A DNA stretch of 64,000 nucleotides. Source: Saxidomus purpurata (lineage: Eukaryota; Mollusca; Bivalvia; Venerida; Veneridae). The notes beneath the pieces are model-generated. The model made no database searches. It was given only the letters and a program-made list of their open reading frames with translations, and had not been told where the DNA came from. Location of the stretch: the NCBI GenBank assembly GCA_022818135.1, contig JAFMSR010000019.1, positions 1,736,649-1,800,648 of the forward strand, in the 5' to 3' direction. The position numbers were made by a program, and so were the translations under genes. This document shows positions 1 through 12,900 of this stretch, piece by piece (within the stretch, counting starts at the first letter, position 1; the number at the start of each line of letters is the position of its first letter).

Positions 1-1
1 T

Positions 2-2891
2 TTAGGTGATTATAATATGAAAATTTGTCTTATCTACTTGGATGACCTTATTATTTACAGTTCTTCTTTCCAGGAACATCTTGAAAGGCTTGATTTGATA
101 ATGACACGTCTCAAGCAAGCTGGTATTAAATTGTCACCAGAGAAATGTTTTTTCTTACAAAAGAAAACAAAGTTTCTTGGCCATGTTGTTGGACCAGATG
201 GTGTAGAACCTGATCCTGATAAATGTAAGAAGGTAAAACAATTTCCTACCCCTACAAATTCAGATCAATTGAGATCATTTCTGGCTTTAGCGGGATATTA
301 CCGCAAATTCATAAAGAACTTCAGCAAGATTGCAAAGCCATTGAATGATTTGCTTCCCCCTACTAGTACTAAAAAAGGTACATCAAAAGGTAAAAATTCT
401 GTGAAATGGAAATGGGAAGAAATCCACCAGAAAACTTTTGAACAAATCAAAGAGCTACTTTCTTCACCACCAGTATTAGGTTATCCCATGTTTGGTGAAC
501 CGTTTATACTCCACACAGATGCATGTTCATTCGGATTAGGTAGCGTGCTATACCAAGAACAAGAAGGTAAGAAGAGAGTTATTGCTTTTGCTAGCAGAAG
601 CCTTACAAAAGCAGAAAGAAACTATTCAACTTTCAAACTAGAATTTCTCGCTATGAAATGGTCTATTACAGAAAAATTCAGAGATTATCTTTTGGGCAGT
701 TCTTTCACCGTGTATACAGACAATAACCCGTTGACGTATGTTCTTTCTTCTGCAAAACTTGAAGCTACAGGTCAAAGGTGGGTTTCACAATTAAGTGATT
801 TTAGTTTCTCGGTTGTCTACAGACCAGGCGTTAAACATACAGATGCAGACATAATGTCTCGGTACCCGCACAAGCAGTTAGAAGGGCAAGTAAGTATTGA
901 CCGTGAAACCATCGACGCCATTTGTAATGCGTCATTCTGTAATGTCCCTGTTATTGAAAATCTACCAGCTCGTTCGCTTAACATTTTAGATTGTACAGAT
1001 GACCCTGGGCAGGTCATGGCTCAAGTAGAGCTTAGAGAGTTACGGAAAAGTCAACGTGACGACCCTATTGTAGGCCTTTGGTTGAGGGCAGTCATTGACA
1101 AATCTTTTCCAAACAAGAAGCTGTTTTCAGGTAACAGCGATCATTTGACAATGTCAAGGCACTTTGACAAATTTGTTGTTAAACGTGGTCTGTTATACAG
1201 AGAGATCATTGATAAAACTGACAAAATTCAGCAGTTGGTAGTACCATCTTGTTTTAGAAGTCAGATTTTGCAAAGTTTGCATAATCAAGTTGGCCACCCA
1301 GGCAGAGAGAAAACCATTAACTTAGTTAAAGATCGGTTTTATTGGCCAGCATATACTGCAGACATTGCTACTTGGATTGAGAAGTGTGATCGTTGTTTGC
1401 GTAGAAAGTCTTCTACAGGTATCAGAGCCCCGTTGATTAGCATAAAATCGAGTTACCCACTGGAATTGGTAGGTACAGATTTTACTTTAAGTGGACAGTT
1501 GTTCAGGCGGAATTAGAAACATCTTGGTCATTACAGACCACTTTACAAAGTACGCCATTGCTGTTCCGACTAAAAATCAGACAGCTAGAACCACTGCCGA
1601 ATCACTGATAAACAATTTTATTGTGCATTATGGTATTCCTGCAAAACTTCTGTCCGACCAGGGTTCGAACTTTGAATGCGAGTTAATACATGAGCTTTGT
1701 AAACTTTTGGGTATTCAGAAAATAAGAACCACACCTTACCATCCACAATGCAACGGAATTTCTGAGCGTTACAATCGCACTCTGTTGAATATGCTAGGAA
1801 CGTTAGAACCAGAACATAAAGAAAATTGGAAAAATATCTTCCATCGCTTGTTTTTGCATATAATGCAATGAAACATGAATCTACTGGATTTCACCCTTTG
1901 AGTTAATGTTCGGTAGAAAACCACGTTTACCAGTCGATACTATGTTCCAAATTGAAAACAATGATTTTATTTCCACAGATTATGTCAAAGATTTAAACTC
2001 GGAAATGGAGACTGCGCAGAACATCGCAAACAGGAACCTTAACCAGGCCAGGATGAAACAGAAATCCCATTATGACAAGAGAGCAAGGGCAGTAAAGTTA
2101 GATATAGGTGACAGAGTGCTTGTGAAAATTCTAGCTTTTTCTGGACCCATAAGCTCAGTGACAAATTTGAGCAGTCAGTGTATGAGGTAATAAATCAACC
2201 TAATGCGGACATTCCTGTATACATAGTTAAGAATACAGAAGGCATTACAAAAAAATTACACAGGAACAACTTGTTACCTGTTGCGCACAGGAAACCAGAC
2301 GTGGACCGTGAGGTGAAAAGTGACAAACCTGTACCTAAACCACGGCGTGAGCTAAAGACAGTAAGTGCACCTAGTTCAGGTACGCAAGGTTAGTCCGTAG
2401 ACAGCGAAATTAAGTCGCAAAAAGTGTGTACAGTTGAATCGAGTGATTCAGATGAAGAGTTTCATATAGTGAAACGAACTAGTACAGTGTCGAGACCGGC
2501 CGGTCAGAAAGTTAGTGTTAGTGTTACTAGTCCGAAACACAGGGTACCCAGCTTAGCGGACCCAGGTAGTGTTCGTGATGGTATGAATGATGATCAGCAT
2601 AATGTTGATGATGATGATGATGATAGAGATGATGATGATGACCATAATGATGATGATGATGATGTTCATGATAGTAGTCAGGGTGGAGCAGCTCAAAATG
2701 CTAGCTCGGGACCATCTCCGGTAATCCCGAGAAAATCCTCACGTGCTAAAAAGAAGCCAGTCTGGTATGACAGTTACGTAGTTGGACAACAAACTGTAGG
2801 TAAATTTTTAGAAATACAGGCACAGACTGCTAGATTAATGTCCGACATGTTCGAGTCTGTGAAGAATAGGCCTCATAAATGCAACCCTTAA
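2..2891 (+). pseudogene. Ty3/gypsy retrotransposon pol remnant (RT, RNase H, integrase)
   Basis: This is the 3' part of a gypsy-type pol gene; the 5' part lies outside the window. The frame starting at 17 (499 residues) begins in the reverse transcriptase palm with YLDD at residues 7-10. RNase H follows with candidate acidic residues D168, E209, D235 and D278. The integrase HHCC zinc finger is at H422, H427, C457 and C460, and the first integrase catalytic Asp is D488. The frame then breaks near 1491-1516. The integrase core continues to 1871 with the second Asp (LSDQGSNF) and the catalytic Glu (GISERYNR). It breaks again before 1906 and near 2178, and an in-frame TAG lies at 2391-2393. The tail (2394-2891) has an Asp-rich run and ends in a basic RKSSRAKKKP motif of the kind seen at gypsy pol C-termini. 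At least three frameshifts and one stop make it a dead copy. Confidence 0.93.
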
Positions 2892-3347
2892 TGTTTTAAC
2901 CATATGACATTTATATCTGTTTTTATTTTTTTTCTGTTTTTAATGTATAATGTTTTTCAGGAGAAAAAATTTTCCTGCCAGGAGAGGAGACGTTTGAGGT
3001 TGTTCAAAGAAAGATTTTTGCTTTATTACTGTTTGAACTATATGTTGAACAGCTATGGATATTATGTTTTTAATGTGAAACTATACGACTAATAATACGT
3101 TTGTCGTTTTCAGGTAGTTTCTTGATAACGTGACAGATAAATGGACTTATTTGCGTTCATTTGCATTATACAATTGTGTACATATTTATAATTGTTATTA
3201 CTGAATCTAGGTATTGAGACTTTGGAAAGGTTTTACGAGAACCATACAGTCGTAGTAGAGTATTAGCCTTCTACTAGTTGAAATAGTTCTAATGTTGTAG
3301 TTAGTTATTTACATTTAGAGTATTCAGTCGGGAGACTGAGTTTCCTT

Positions 3348-3360
3348 AAGAGGGGGAGAG
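3348..3360 (+). promoter_or_regulatory. Polypurine tract of the gypsy element
   Basis: A purine run (AGAGGGGGAGAG) sits immediately before a TGTAACGG start. This is the arrangement expected for the plus-strand primer next to a 3' LTR. Confidence 0.6.
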
Positions 3361-4301
3361 TGTAACGGTTCGTAAAGTAGCGGCACGTAGTGGTGCGATA
3401 AGTAGCGGCAAGTAGTGGCGGTCAACCGTGTTAATGGGTATTTATACGGTGCACAACTCTACTGCACCGTCAGTCATAGTTTCCGCTTAGGAGAGAGGAG
3501 CTTAGGTTTTTAGACGATTTTCATCAGAGTAATCCCTGGAAGGTATTTGGTTTTGACTTTGTATCTTTGCTGATTTATACTTTAGAGTATCTGGTCTTTC
3601 TGTCAGTAGCTTCATTTTGGCTTGTCATTCGATATTTTGTATTTTATTCGCAGTTTCCTTCGGGCTATCAAACAAGTTGGAATTTCACCTCTATGAGAAA
3701 ATAACCCTTTGCTAACCATTGCATACACTTTAACTTTACAGCATGAATGCAGCAATTATTTGAGCACGGGAGATTGGAAGGTAGTAGTCAGTAGGAGCGC
3801 ATCCTTTGTAAGTAATGATTTATTTTGTATTTTTGTGCTTTAGCGAATGATTCGCTAGTAATGAATAGTCTCGTGGTACATGTACTTTCGGATAATCTCA
3901 GATCCGTCTACATTCAGTTTGTAACTATATTTCTTGTAATGCGATATCGGGACACAAAGAATTTAAGGTTTTATCTTGTTTATAATAATTTGAATGCTTC
4001 TTTGTGTTGGCCATTTTATTCCATGTTTATTATGTAAATCAACGTTAAAATGGATAGCTTCAATGTAAATGTTGGCACGAAAAGTAGAAGATGTAATTGT
4101 TTATTGCAGGACGTTGTCATACTGTCTTCAACGTTCCCGCGTAGTAAATTTGTGGATGCCACGCCATACCACCTGGCAAGCGTGAATGGAATGACCAGAA
4201 CCATTTATAATTTGGTGCTTTATTTACTATACTCACCGTACACTGCAATAAAAAAGATAAAGAACTCATTGGTCGTTATATTCGAACCCCTGAGTGTAAC
4301 A
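3361..4301 (+). repeat. Probable 3' LTR of the gypsy element
   Basis: The LTR starts TGTAACGG directly after the polypurine tract, about 470 bases past the pol tail. Inside are a TATA-like TATTTATA near 3439 and an AATAAA at 4247-4252. A plausible end is GTGTAACA at 4301, giving TG...CA termini and about 940 bases. The 5' LTR is outside the window, so the end and any target-site duplication cannot be checked. Short ORFs inside look like chance. Confidence 0.5.
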
Positions 4302-5620
4302 TACATTTTTTAAATAGTATCCTGCTCGTTCACGAACAAAGACTGTTTGACAGAATCAGTGGAAATAAAGGAACTAAACCATAGTTTACACAACTATCAA
4401 TAAACTCTTGTTTCGTTTTATTGTTTCAAATACATACTTATATATTATATTTTATCTGTCAAAGCAAGGGGGTGTCGTGCAAATATCTGCAATTTTTATT
4501 TCTTTTAAATGGCCTGGTAAACAAACATTTACCACAAGACTATGTTGAAAGAAGTGTAAAGTATGCTTGGATTTATTGCAATTTTAAATCACAGTGCTCA
4601 CGAGGTACACTGATGACAAGGTAGGTCATCTGTTATCCTTATTTATATCTTTATCCACTAAGGGTAACCAGTGTATGATGTGACACATGTACTTATAAAG
4701 AACTATCAAACACATGCAAACTAGCAAAAGTAAAACCATTTTCTCCCACACATACAACCATATTTATTCTACAAGACCATTTGAATATGCTTATTTGCTA
4801 AATTACTGTATTAGCTGCTTTACACTTGTATTAAGGCCAGAAACACAGATATCTTTTAGTTAAAGTTAATAATGTCTTGTCAAAAGTTTTGTCTAAAATG
4901 TATAATTTCCTTAAAAACCAATCTCTTTTAAAAATAGTTTAGAGGTAAAACAATTAGGGTCGGGGGCAAAACTAGGGAAAGTAGAGTTAACAGACATAAG
5001 TATTTTTGTCCTTGTGTAGTTCATGACAACATGTTATTATCTATTTTTATAATCTGTACCGTTTTTATTTCTCTACAGTAAATTTATGTAATTTCGATTT
5101 TAACACGAAAAACAACACCTTTTTGTTAAACGGTAGAACCTTAAATCTATACTTCACTACATAAAAGGTTGGGAGTCCCATTTTGTAAAACATGGGACGG
5201 GGTGGGGCCGCTTTAAATTGTATTTGCGACAATCGTTCTATAAGGGTAAGAAATAATCAGGTCAGAAAATAGTGCGGTATCACACACAGTAACCTGTCTC
5301 CCCAATAACATAAGCGTTCGCTCGCGTTTCCCCAATCGGAGGACTTTTACGGAGTTCAACGGGGGTGTTTTTAAACTAGAAGTAATATTATTTTCTCAGA
5401 TTGTTTAAGTAAATTATTGACTGCATTTTAAAGTAAATCATATTGAAACTGGTAATAAATAAGTAATAATACTTTTCGCTTGAAATTTGGAAAAATAGTA
5501 AAGAGTTTGCTGTTTTACATGGGATAATGACAGATCATAAATATTTGCCAATTTGTTAGCACATCATGCACACTATTCAGGAAAGTCTATAGCTCTGAGT
5601 AGAGTAATAGTGTTTAAAAT
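4302..5620. other. Intergenic, no gene recognised
   Basis: AT-rich sequence with no coherent ORF, no splice-bounded coding segment and no repeat that I recognise. Confidence 0.5.
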
Positions 5621-5636
5621 ATTTCTGCAACAGAAA

Positions 5637-5960
5637 GGAAAACATTTACAATTCAGGAGTACAGAGTTCCAGAAGGATATTTCACGCATTGGCGACAACC
5701 TTCTATCAAAGTTTCCTGATGCTTCTGTTATGGTATTTACAGCAACTTCCTCCTCAACAACTCAAGCAGATATCAGTAGGAATCTTAACCTGAAAGCCCA
5801 TAAATTGTATCCATTATCCGGACAGAACAAATATTAAATACAGCAAAATACTTTAACCACTATCTGCCAATACACAATAATTTAGAAGAAACTTTTGAGC
5901 CAGTTGCTGCAGAAGAAAGAGAAAACATTAACTGTTATGTATGCAGACACGAGTGCTATC
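5637..5960 (+). pseudogene. RecQ-like DNA helicase fragment
   Basis: The frame 5637-5837 reads FRSTEFQKDISRIG...KFPDASVMVFTATSSSTT, which resembles the RecQ helicase segment around motif III (the TAT motif) and the arginine/phenylalanine-rich stretch before it. It reaches a stop at 5835. In the next frame the same region reads PDRTNIKYSKIL, matching the conserved P-[DN]-R-x-N-I-x-Y segment that follows in RecQ proteins, so a frameshift has occurred near 5820. Further weakly helicase-like residues (NLEETFEPVAAEE) follow at 5880-5915. The ATPase motifs I-II and the C-terminal domain are missing. It is a broken fragment, either of a host gene duplicate or of helicase sequence carried by a mobile element. 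Confidence 0.5.
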
Positions 5961-6254
5961 AGTTTTGCTTATACATACATGGAAAATAAATTGAGCGCAC
6001 ATCAATACTTTGGTGAACCCATTCCCATGATTCCAGAGAACAGAATTGCAAACAAGCAGTGCAGTACGATGAGGTGTGTCTTTGGAATAATTGCCCTTTG
6101 AACGGGTTTGAATGTTCGACACATAAGGAGCTTTCTCCATTACTACATCAGAGTATTTTAAGATAATCACAGAGCTGGACTTGAAAGATAATAAAGCTTT
6201 GATCTACTTAACTCCACATTGTTTGCACTTTCACATTTTATCTCTGGATGGGAA

Positions 6255-7066
6255 ATGAAATTCAGCTTAAGGCTGACCTGCAGCCTTTTTAGGCTACAGT
6301 GTAGACCCACATTTTGAATTGTATCAATACATGGTTAATTAAACTTAAGGTTATAGGAAAACCTTGTATGTGCAATAGATGTCACGTTTACAACCCAATC
6401 ATCATGGAAATTTGTCATTGTGTTTGTAACAGTTATTTCTGGGTCAAGTTTGAATTTAGGTCACCTTGCCAAATCAAAGGAAAACCTAAGTAACATGTAC
6501 AGGCCGCCATGTTGACTGCCCAGACATCATCGAATGGTCAGAGATTTCTTTGTCAAGTTTGAATCTGAGCCACTAGAGGCTGAAAACTAGATCACACATT
6601 CAAATAATAGGAAAATTGTGTTGACATTTTGAGGCCACAGTTACTATACAATCATCATGCCAGAAGATTTCTAGGTCAAGTGTAAATCATGGACACCTGG
6701 GTTCAAAACCCAGGTCACTAGAACAAATCAAATTAAAACCTTGTTAACAGTCAGGAGGCCACATTTAATACCCAATCGTCATGAAATGTGTTCATTGTTT
6801 GTCTTCACGACTACTTAGTCAAGAATGAATGTGAATATTACCTGGGATTAAAAGCTATGTCGTCAAGTCAAACCAAGGAAAAGGTTGATAATACTATGGA
6901 AGTCACCCTTTATAGCCAATTATTATGCAAATTGGTAAGACTGTTTGTCTTGTCAAGGTCAAACAGATTGACGTGTGTGTTTAAGGTTTATTTTGGTCAC
7001 ACTGGGTCATAAGTAGGTCGTATACTCAGATGAGCGATATAGGGTGATCTTAGCCCTCTTGATTTT
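6255..7066 (+). repeat. Tandem array of diverged ~170-190 bp units
   Basis: Four to five diverged copies share the phrases 'aaatcaaaggaaaa', 'aggccacatt', 'caatcatcatg' and 'aggtcaagt'. The array ends with 'ggtcacactgggtcataag' and '...gatgagcgatatagggtgatcttagccctcttg'. The same closing phrase recurs near 54118-54181, and the same unit family, inverted, fills 34190-35440. The pattern (central tandem units with fixed ends) resembles pearl-type non-autonomous elements of bivalves. Confidence 0.6.
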
Positions 7067-7624
7067 AAATAGCTTCAATGACAGAATTTGAGTATGTTTC
7101 ATTCATCGGGGGATATAAATTCACTTAATTTTCTTGTTGAACTTAGAATCTATGCTAACGTTTTGCATGCATGTATCATTCATGCTGTTATCTTAGCAAC
7201 CATGTTTTGGATTGACTTGAAACTTCAAAAATGATTTAATTGGCATTAAACACATCAGTCAAATAACTCGTGGCTTAATTTAATGACCCTTGTCTGTCTT
7301 TAAAGTTGTAAATATATCAAAAGTATTTAATTCCAAGTTCATTAACAAATCAGTACTAATAGTCGAGCGCCTTACAGACAGCTCTCGTTTTTCCGAAATG
7401 GTGACCAAATTGACAAGTATGTATCTGTGAAAAATGATTGCACATACCTTTCCAACTCGGGTAGAAAATAAGTTGTTAAGTACATATATCTTGTAAACAT
7501 ATGTGATAAAACTTGATAACTACTTATCAATCGTTTTATTGGCAAGATAAAGGAAAGATTTATTTAACGTCGTATTGTATGAGCAATCAACATAATTTAT
7601 GCAGATATTTTTGGCAACGAACCT

Positions 7625-7800
7625 AAGAACATGATTAACACCTTTATGTTCAGGTTAAGAACATTGCCTACCTCCCAAGCAACAAATGGTTGCCTTGCTT
7701 TAGGACACATCTTGTGGTAAGTGGCAATGCTAGGGTTTGAACTCAGAACCGCATGACCCTTTGGCCAACAGCCTGACAACTACCCTAAGGCGCTCCACGG
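7625..7800 (-). mobile_element. tRNA-derived SINE
   Basis: On the minus strand the head contains a box-A-like TAGGGTAGTTG and a clear box B (GAGTTCAAACCC near 7733), about one tRNA length apart, followed by a non-tRNA body. No amino-acid acceptor stem could be closed, so it is a SINE head and not a functional tRNA. Confidence 0.5.
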
Positions 7801-9335
7801 AGTTAACATATCGGTATATTTTGACGATTGTTCCCCTTTTCCACCAAACACTTATTAGTTACACTTCATTGAGCGCGGCATTGATTTTCTACCGATTATT
7901 GGAATTTTGTCTTATCATTTGTCTTTATCAAACACACTGGTTGGATAAAATATTTCATTATGAACTGGGGAAAATGTGGATTTTTTTCCATCGTTAAATC
8001 CTGAAGTTTTAAAACATTATTCAAACCTGGGCCTATTAGGACTCGCTACAAATTGTTGCGGGATAAGTATTTTTAAGGTAAAGAAGAAAACGAAATAAAA
8101 GGGAATCAAGAAAAAATGTATTTCTATCAATCTCTGATTAACTGATTTTGCAGGACCAAATGAAAAATGCATTTATAAAAGTAATTTTAATTCAAACGTA
8201 AAAGCAGTAATAATAGTCAGAAATTTGTCTATGCTTACTATAAAACCGTGTGTAAGAGATAAATGCAAAAATCCATTGCATAGCAAAAAAAACCCGCAGC
8301 AAATACTGATTTTGAAATAGAACGTCAGTTGTAAGACTTTGTTCTATATAGTTTATCTCTGATAAAGTAATCTAAGATAAACATGTGAGCTTAAAAAACA
8401 TTAATTTTGAAATTTACAGAAAACTGCCGTTGATCCTTTCAACATGCTCACATACAGTATAAACACGGAGCTACCTACTTTTGTGTTGCACAATCATAAA
8501 AACGATATTTCAGATTTAATTTAAATTTTATATCAAAAACAAAAAGAAGTTAGAAATAAACAGAAATAACAAAATGCAGTCTTCATTTATCATTACTTAT
8601 CTTTTGCCGACTGGAAAATTATTTTTCATGTGCAAATATTGTGTAACTGTTTTGCACTAAATTTCGATGAGCCGATCAATAATCAAGTTATACAGCGGCT
8701 TTATATTACGAGTAAAATATGTTAATAATTATCAAATGCAAAAAGTTAGACCAACACGACTATTACCTTCTAATGAATCTTGTAAAATCTTCAAACAGAT
8801 CTATATCTTGTATATAACTGCACTATGACATAGGAAGACACTGCAACTTTACTTAAAACGAATAAGATATCACAGAACAAAATAGAAAGACTGTAAGAAT
8901 TTATAGTATGCCTATGTCAGTATAACGTAGCTATATTGGTCTATATTAGCAGTTGGCTAATATGTTAAAAGACGTTAAAATCATACATTTCAAGTATGAC
9001 AAACGCAGCTATTAAGAAATACACTTAGTTCCAGTATTATTTATAGAATGTTATGATGAGGTTATGAATGACAGCCAAACAATGCAGTCAGGTTGTTCAA
9101 CGTAATTTCGATCGTTTACTCAATCATCTTTAAATACAAGTTCAGTTCAACAGCAATTACAGAACACTGATATATAAAATACTGTAGAATACAACAATTT
9201 ATCTCTCTCAGAAAGGTGTAATCAATTCTCCAGTGTAACATGTAATATCAGATAGACAAATGCACACGAAACAATGCAAGATGGAATGTCATAAGGCTCA
9301 ATGTAATTTTTGCACCAAAACTGTTCAATATAAAA
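7801..9335. other. Intergenic, no gene recognised
   Basis: Long AT-rich stretch. I saw no coding segment, no structured RNA and no recognisable transposon ends. Confidence 0.5.
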
Positions 9336-9337
9336 GC

Positions 9338-9578
9338 TCACTCTGGCACTTTGTGCCAGGTAAGCTAAAACTCTGTTGGTGAGCTTGGTTTATATTGGGA
9401 TTTTCAAAAGCGTTTGTACCGCTTTAAAATTTGGTAGCGTATAATTTCAAAATATACAGACATACTTTACAGGAATTTATACTGGAACCTCTTTATTCGA
9501 CTATTCGTTCTAAAGTATGTAATTTTCAGAGAGTGTGAAGAACTTTATTTGTCACAAAAATCTGAGAGCAAGCAGCTT
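9338..9578. repeat. Repeat related to 12062-12247
   Basis: Near 9338-9370 there is a hairpin end of the pearl-like type ('gctcactctggcactttgtgccaggtaagct' in two halves). From about 9401 the sequence matches 12062-12247 with many substitutions ('tttggtagcgta', 'aaaatctgagagc', 'agcagcttta'). It is a partial copy of the body of the long-TIR element at 11277-13570. Confidence 0.45.
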
Positions 9579-9846
9579 TAACCCTTACCCTGCTGGTAGA
9601 TACTGACTCTGCACTTTTAACCAATGTAGATCATGATTAGCCTGCATATCCATGATATTCAGCCAGTAAATCGGCATCACTTTTAGCAATTAAGGTATAC
9701 TATCCAAATTGAAAGACGGATTAATGTATTTTTGAAATTAAGCAGAGTAGAGTTTAAGTATAGCAAAAGACTGCCATTTGCAGAGCAACAACAAAGATGA
9801 TGTTATTTTACAAGTTTACTGTACATGATAAACAACAAACAGACTG

Positions 9847-9924
9847 TCAGGATTCTGTCTTGCTGTGCGATTGTTTCTTGAGCAACTTTGGTCTCAGTGC
9901 CGACAAGGTGATTAAAACAGCCTC
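9847..9924 (-). CDS. SPOUT1: SPOUT1 homolog, coding exon 12 (last)
   Basis: The acceptor tactttcag precedes EAVLITLSALRPKLLKK and the stop codon TGA (9849-9847). It completes the conserved TIRTE-EA-ISLAAL C-terminus of the family. Confidence 0.88.
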   Translation of the reverse strand, partial: EAVLITLSALRPKLLKKQSHSKTES

Positions 9925-12900
9925 CTGAAAGTAAATGTATGCATGACGGGTCGTACCGTCTATACCTCGAAAGAGGGTGGTGGACCTAATAAGCACAATA
10001 ACAAACAAACAATGTATACATGTGATTAACATTAACCTACATGATTACAAAGATGCTGACAATCATATATATAGTTTCATTAAATAACAAAAGTAAGTCA
10101 TATCATACAAAAGCAAATTTGAAGCCCCCCTCTCCCCCTCTGGGAAAACAAATTTAACGTGATTGGATCTAGTTAAGTCTGTATAATAACCTGAGACCAT
10201 ACTGTATGCTAATCCATCACAGACACTGTAACACTTCTATTTATAGTTATGTTTAATAATGACACCACTTGAGTCTAGTCATAATGACAATGACTGTAAA
10301 CGTTGAAACTTTGGTTTTTCACTCAACACGGAAAAAAAACCCCGACATCTTGTCAGTGGAATAACTGGGACTCCCCAAATCCGTTCTTTTGGCATAAGTA
10401 CTTGTCAGAACCCCAGGGAAACAGTCATCTAGTAGTCAAATCTGTCTTACGCAGCTAATACTGATGCATTAAAAGTAGCCACTTAAAGTATTGCTTAATA
10501 ACAGATGTATCATATGTAGAAACAGCCAATTGGGATATACATGTATCAGTATTTTCTGCTTTAGCTGCTAAATTGAGATGACCAGGTTTAACTGTAGTTA
10601 ACATACCGGTAAGTTGTAAAACCTTGTGTCTGTAAAATAAATAAGTTTAAACTAAACATACCTCTGTTCTGATTGTCTTGCTTCCCTGATCTGGGCACGT
10701 GTTGAGATAATGTTGAAACAACAAGCTTGGGTCATCTGCTGCTAAATTCACATTTTAAGTTTAAACTAAACATACCTCTGTTCTGATGGTCTTGCTTCCC
10801 TGATCTGGGCACGTGTTGAGATAATGTTGAAACAACAAGCTTGGGTCATCTACTGCTAAATTCACATCTTAAGTTTACACTAAACATACCTCTGTTCTGA
10901 TGGTCTTGCTTCCCTGATCTGGGCACGTGTTGAGATAATGTTGAAACAACAAGCTTGGGTCATCCACTGCTAAATTCACATCTTAAGTTTACACTAAACA
11001 TACCTCTGTTCTGATGGTCTTGCTTCCCTGATCTGGGCACGTGTTGAGATAATGTTGAAACAACAAGCTTGGGTCATCCACTGCTAAATTCTCATCTGCT
11101 TCCAAACTGGTCTCCAAACCCTGAACCCCACCAAATACTATGAGAGCATGCCTGAAACACATAATTATATGAACCAATCTCTTAACCCTGGCTGTAGTTG
11201 CCCCTACTTAATTTCTAGAACGGACTTGTCCATCTTTCAAATTGGACAGTACCATATACACACTGTATCGGCAAAACGCACTGGCTCCAATTTAACGATA
11301 ATGCTCCGACTAACGTAACGAACCGGCTCCAATAAAAAATGGCTGATTTAGTAAACAAAACCCAAGTCGGTATAACAGATTCGTGTGTTTTATATGGTAA
11401 ATCGCAACTTCTGAAGAAACGAATACTCTTACGGAATGCTCACTTCTTTCCTGCATGGCCGTAGCTAGTCGGCTGTTTCAGACATCGATGCGTGTGAAAG
11501 TAATGCAAGTTGAATGCAGAGGATTCAACGGTAAAAAGTGCAAAACACACCCAAAATGCATGGATTTTGCTCAAAATTATCGAAGTTAAGGCGTTTAGCA
11601 TAAAAGATTTGCTCTGGAATGTAACTTTGGGTCAAATGTCGTAAGCATGTACCAACACTTTACCGATAGGCAAAACTTACCCATTTAAAAATACAACGAT
11701 TCAGGCTCCAAATGACAATACAACGAAAATGCTTCTATTCGTGTTTCGCGGATCATTTTCACAGACGTTTTTGAACAATTACAAATATATTTGTAAATCT
11801 TATCGGACAAATTTATGTGTTTTCTTAGTGAAAAATTGAAAATTCAACTCAGAACTTTTAAATATTCAAAATACTTTCCAAAATGGCAGGATTCATGGAC
11901 ACAGTGTTTAAAGCTGCTCGCTCTAGCAAAAACATTGGCATTCTTATTCATCAGTATAATACTAAAAGTGCTAGAATTAAAGAAAGCAAAAATCTAGGTA
12001 CGAATTCGCAGAAATCGATTGAAAAGGTCGGTTACACGGCACCGCTACACTATATGTTATATTGAAATTTCAAAAGTGTTTGCAACGCTTTTGAATTTGG
12101 TAGCGTATTTTTCAAAATTTAGAGATGTACGTAACATGAGTTTATACTGGAGCCTTTTTATATCACCATATGTTCTAAAATACGTTATAAAATTGAGTTT
12201 GAAGAAATTATTTTTTTACGAAAATCTGAGAGCGAACAGCTTTAAGGTTTTATTTGACCTAGCGTTTTGACCGCTATCAATAATCACATGCAGCTTAGAC
12301 TAAAATCGAAATTGTCATCTAATGAAAATTTGGAAGGTTGAAAAAGAATATAATTGTGCATTCGTTATTCATGTTTTATCATCTTTCTGTGAACTTGTAC
12401 ACGACCTCAATATAATCTATCTGAGCTTTTTTGCCTCAGTGTGCTTATTGCGATAAACTTTCTGGAATTCTCACCCAGCCAGTTCGTGTTGAGTTTATTC
12501 TGGTCAAATACAAAATAGCAAAGGTACTGGCACTTGATATCTACTGAAATAGTACTGTAGACTTTAAGCCATTATTAAAAACTGCATAAAACCATTCAAA
12601 AGTAGAATATTTGCCCAATTAGTCGAGGTAGAAATGGAAGAAAACAATTACGGTGATTTATTTATATGCCTAAATTCTGTAGCTCTACAGCGACATAGTC
12701 AAGGTAGACAATACGTAAATGTTTTTCAGTTTATCACTAACAAACCGAGCAGAGCGGTATACGGTATCCATGAATCCTGTTATTTTAGGAAGTATTTTGA
12801 ATACTTAAATGTTAGTTTATACTTATTTATTTTGGCTCGATTGTATACTTGGAGTCAGTCTCGAGTCTGCTTCATGGAAAAAAAGTACTGGTGTCATATG

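Noticed and set aside
3825..4313. ORFs of 70 and 87 codons in the gypsy LTR
   Set aside because: They lie in LTR sequence and have no recognisable domain.
9541..9560. SPOUT1 polyadenylation signal
   Set aside because: Several TTTATT words occur in this AT-rich DNA and none stands out.
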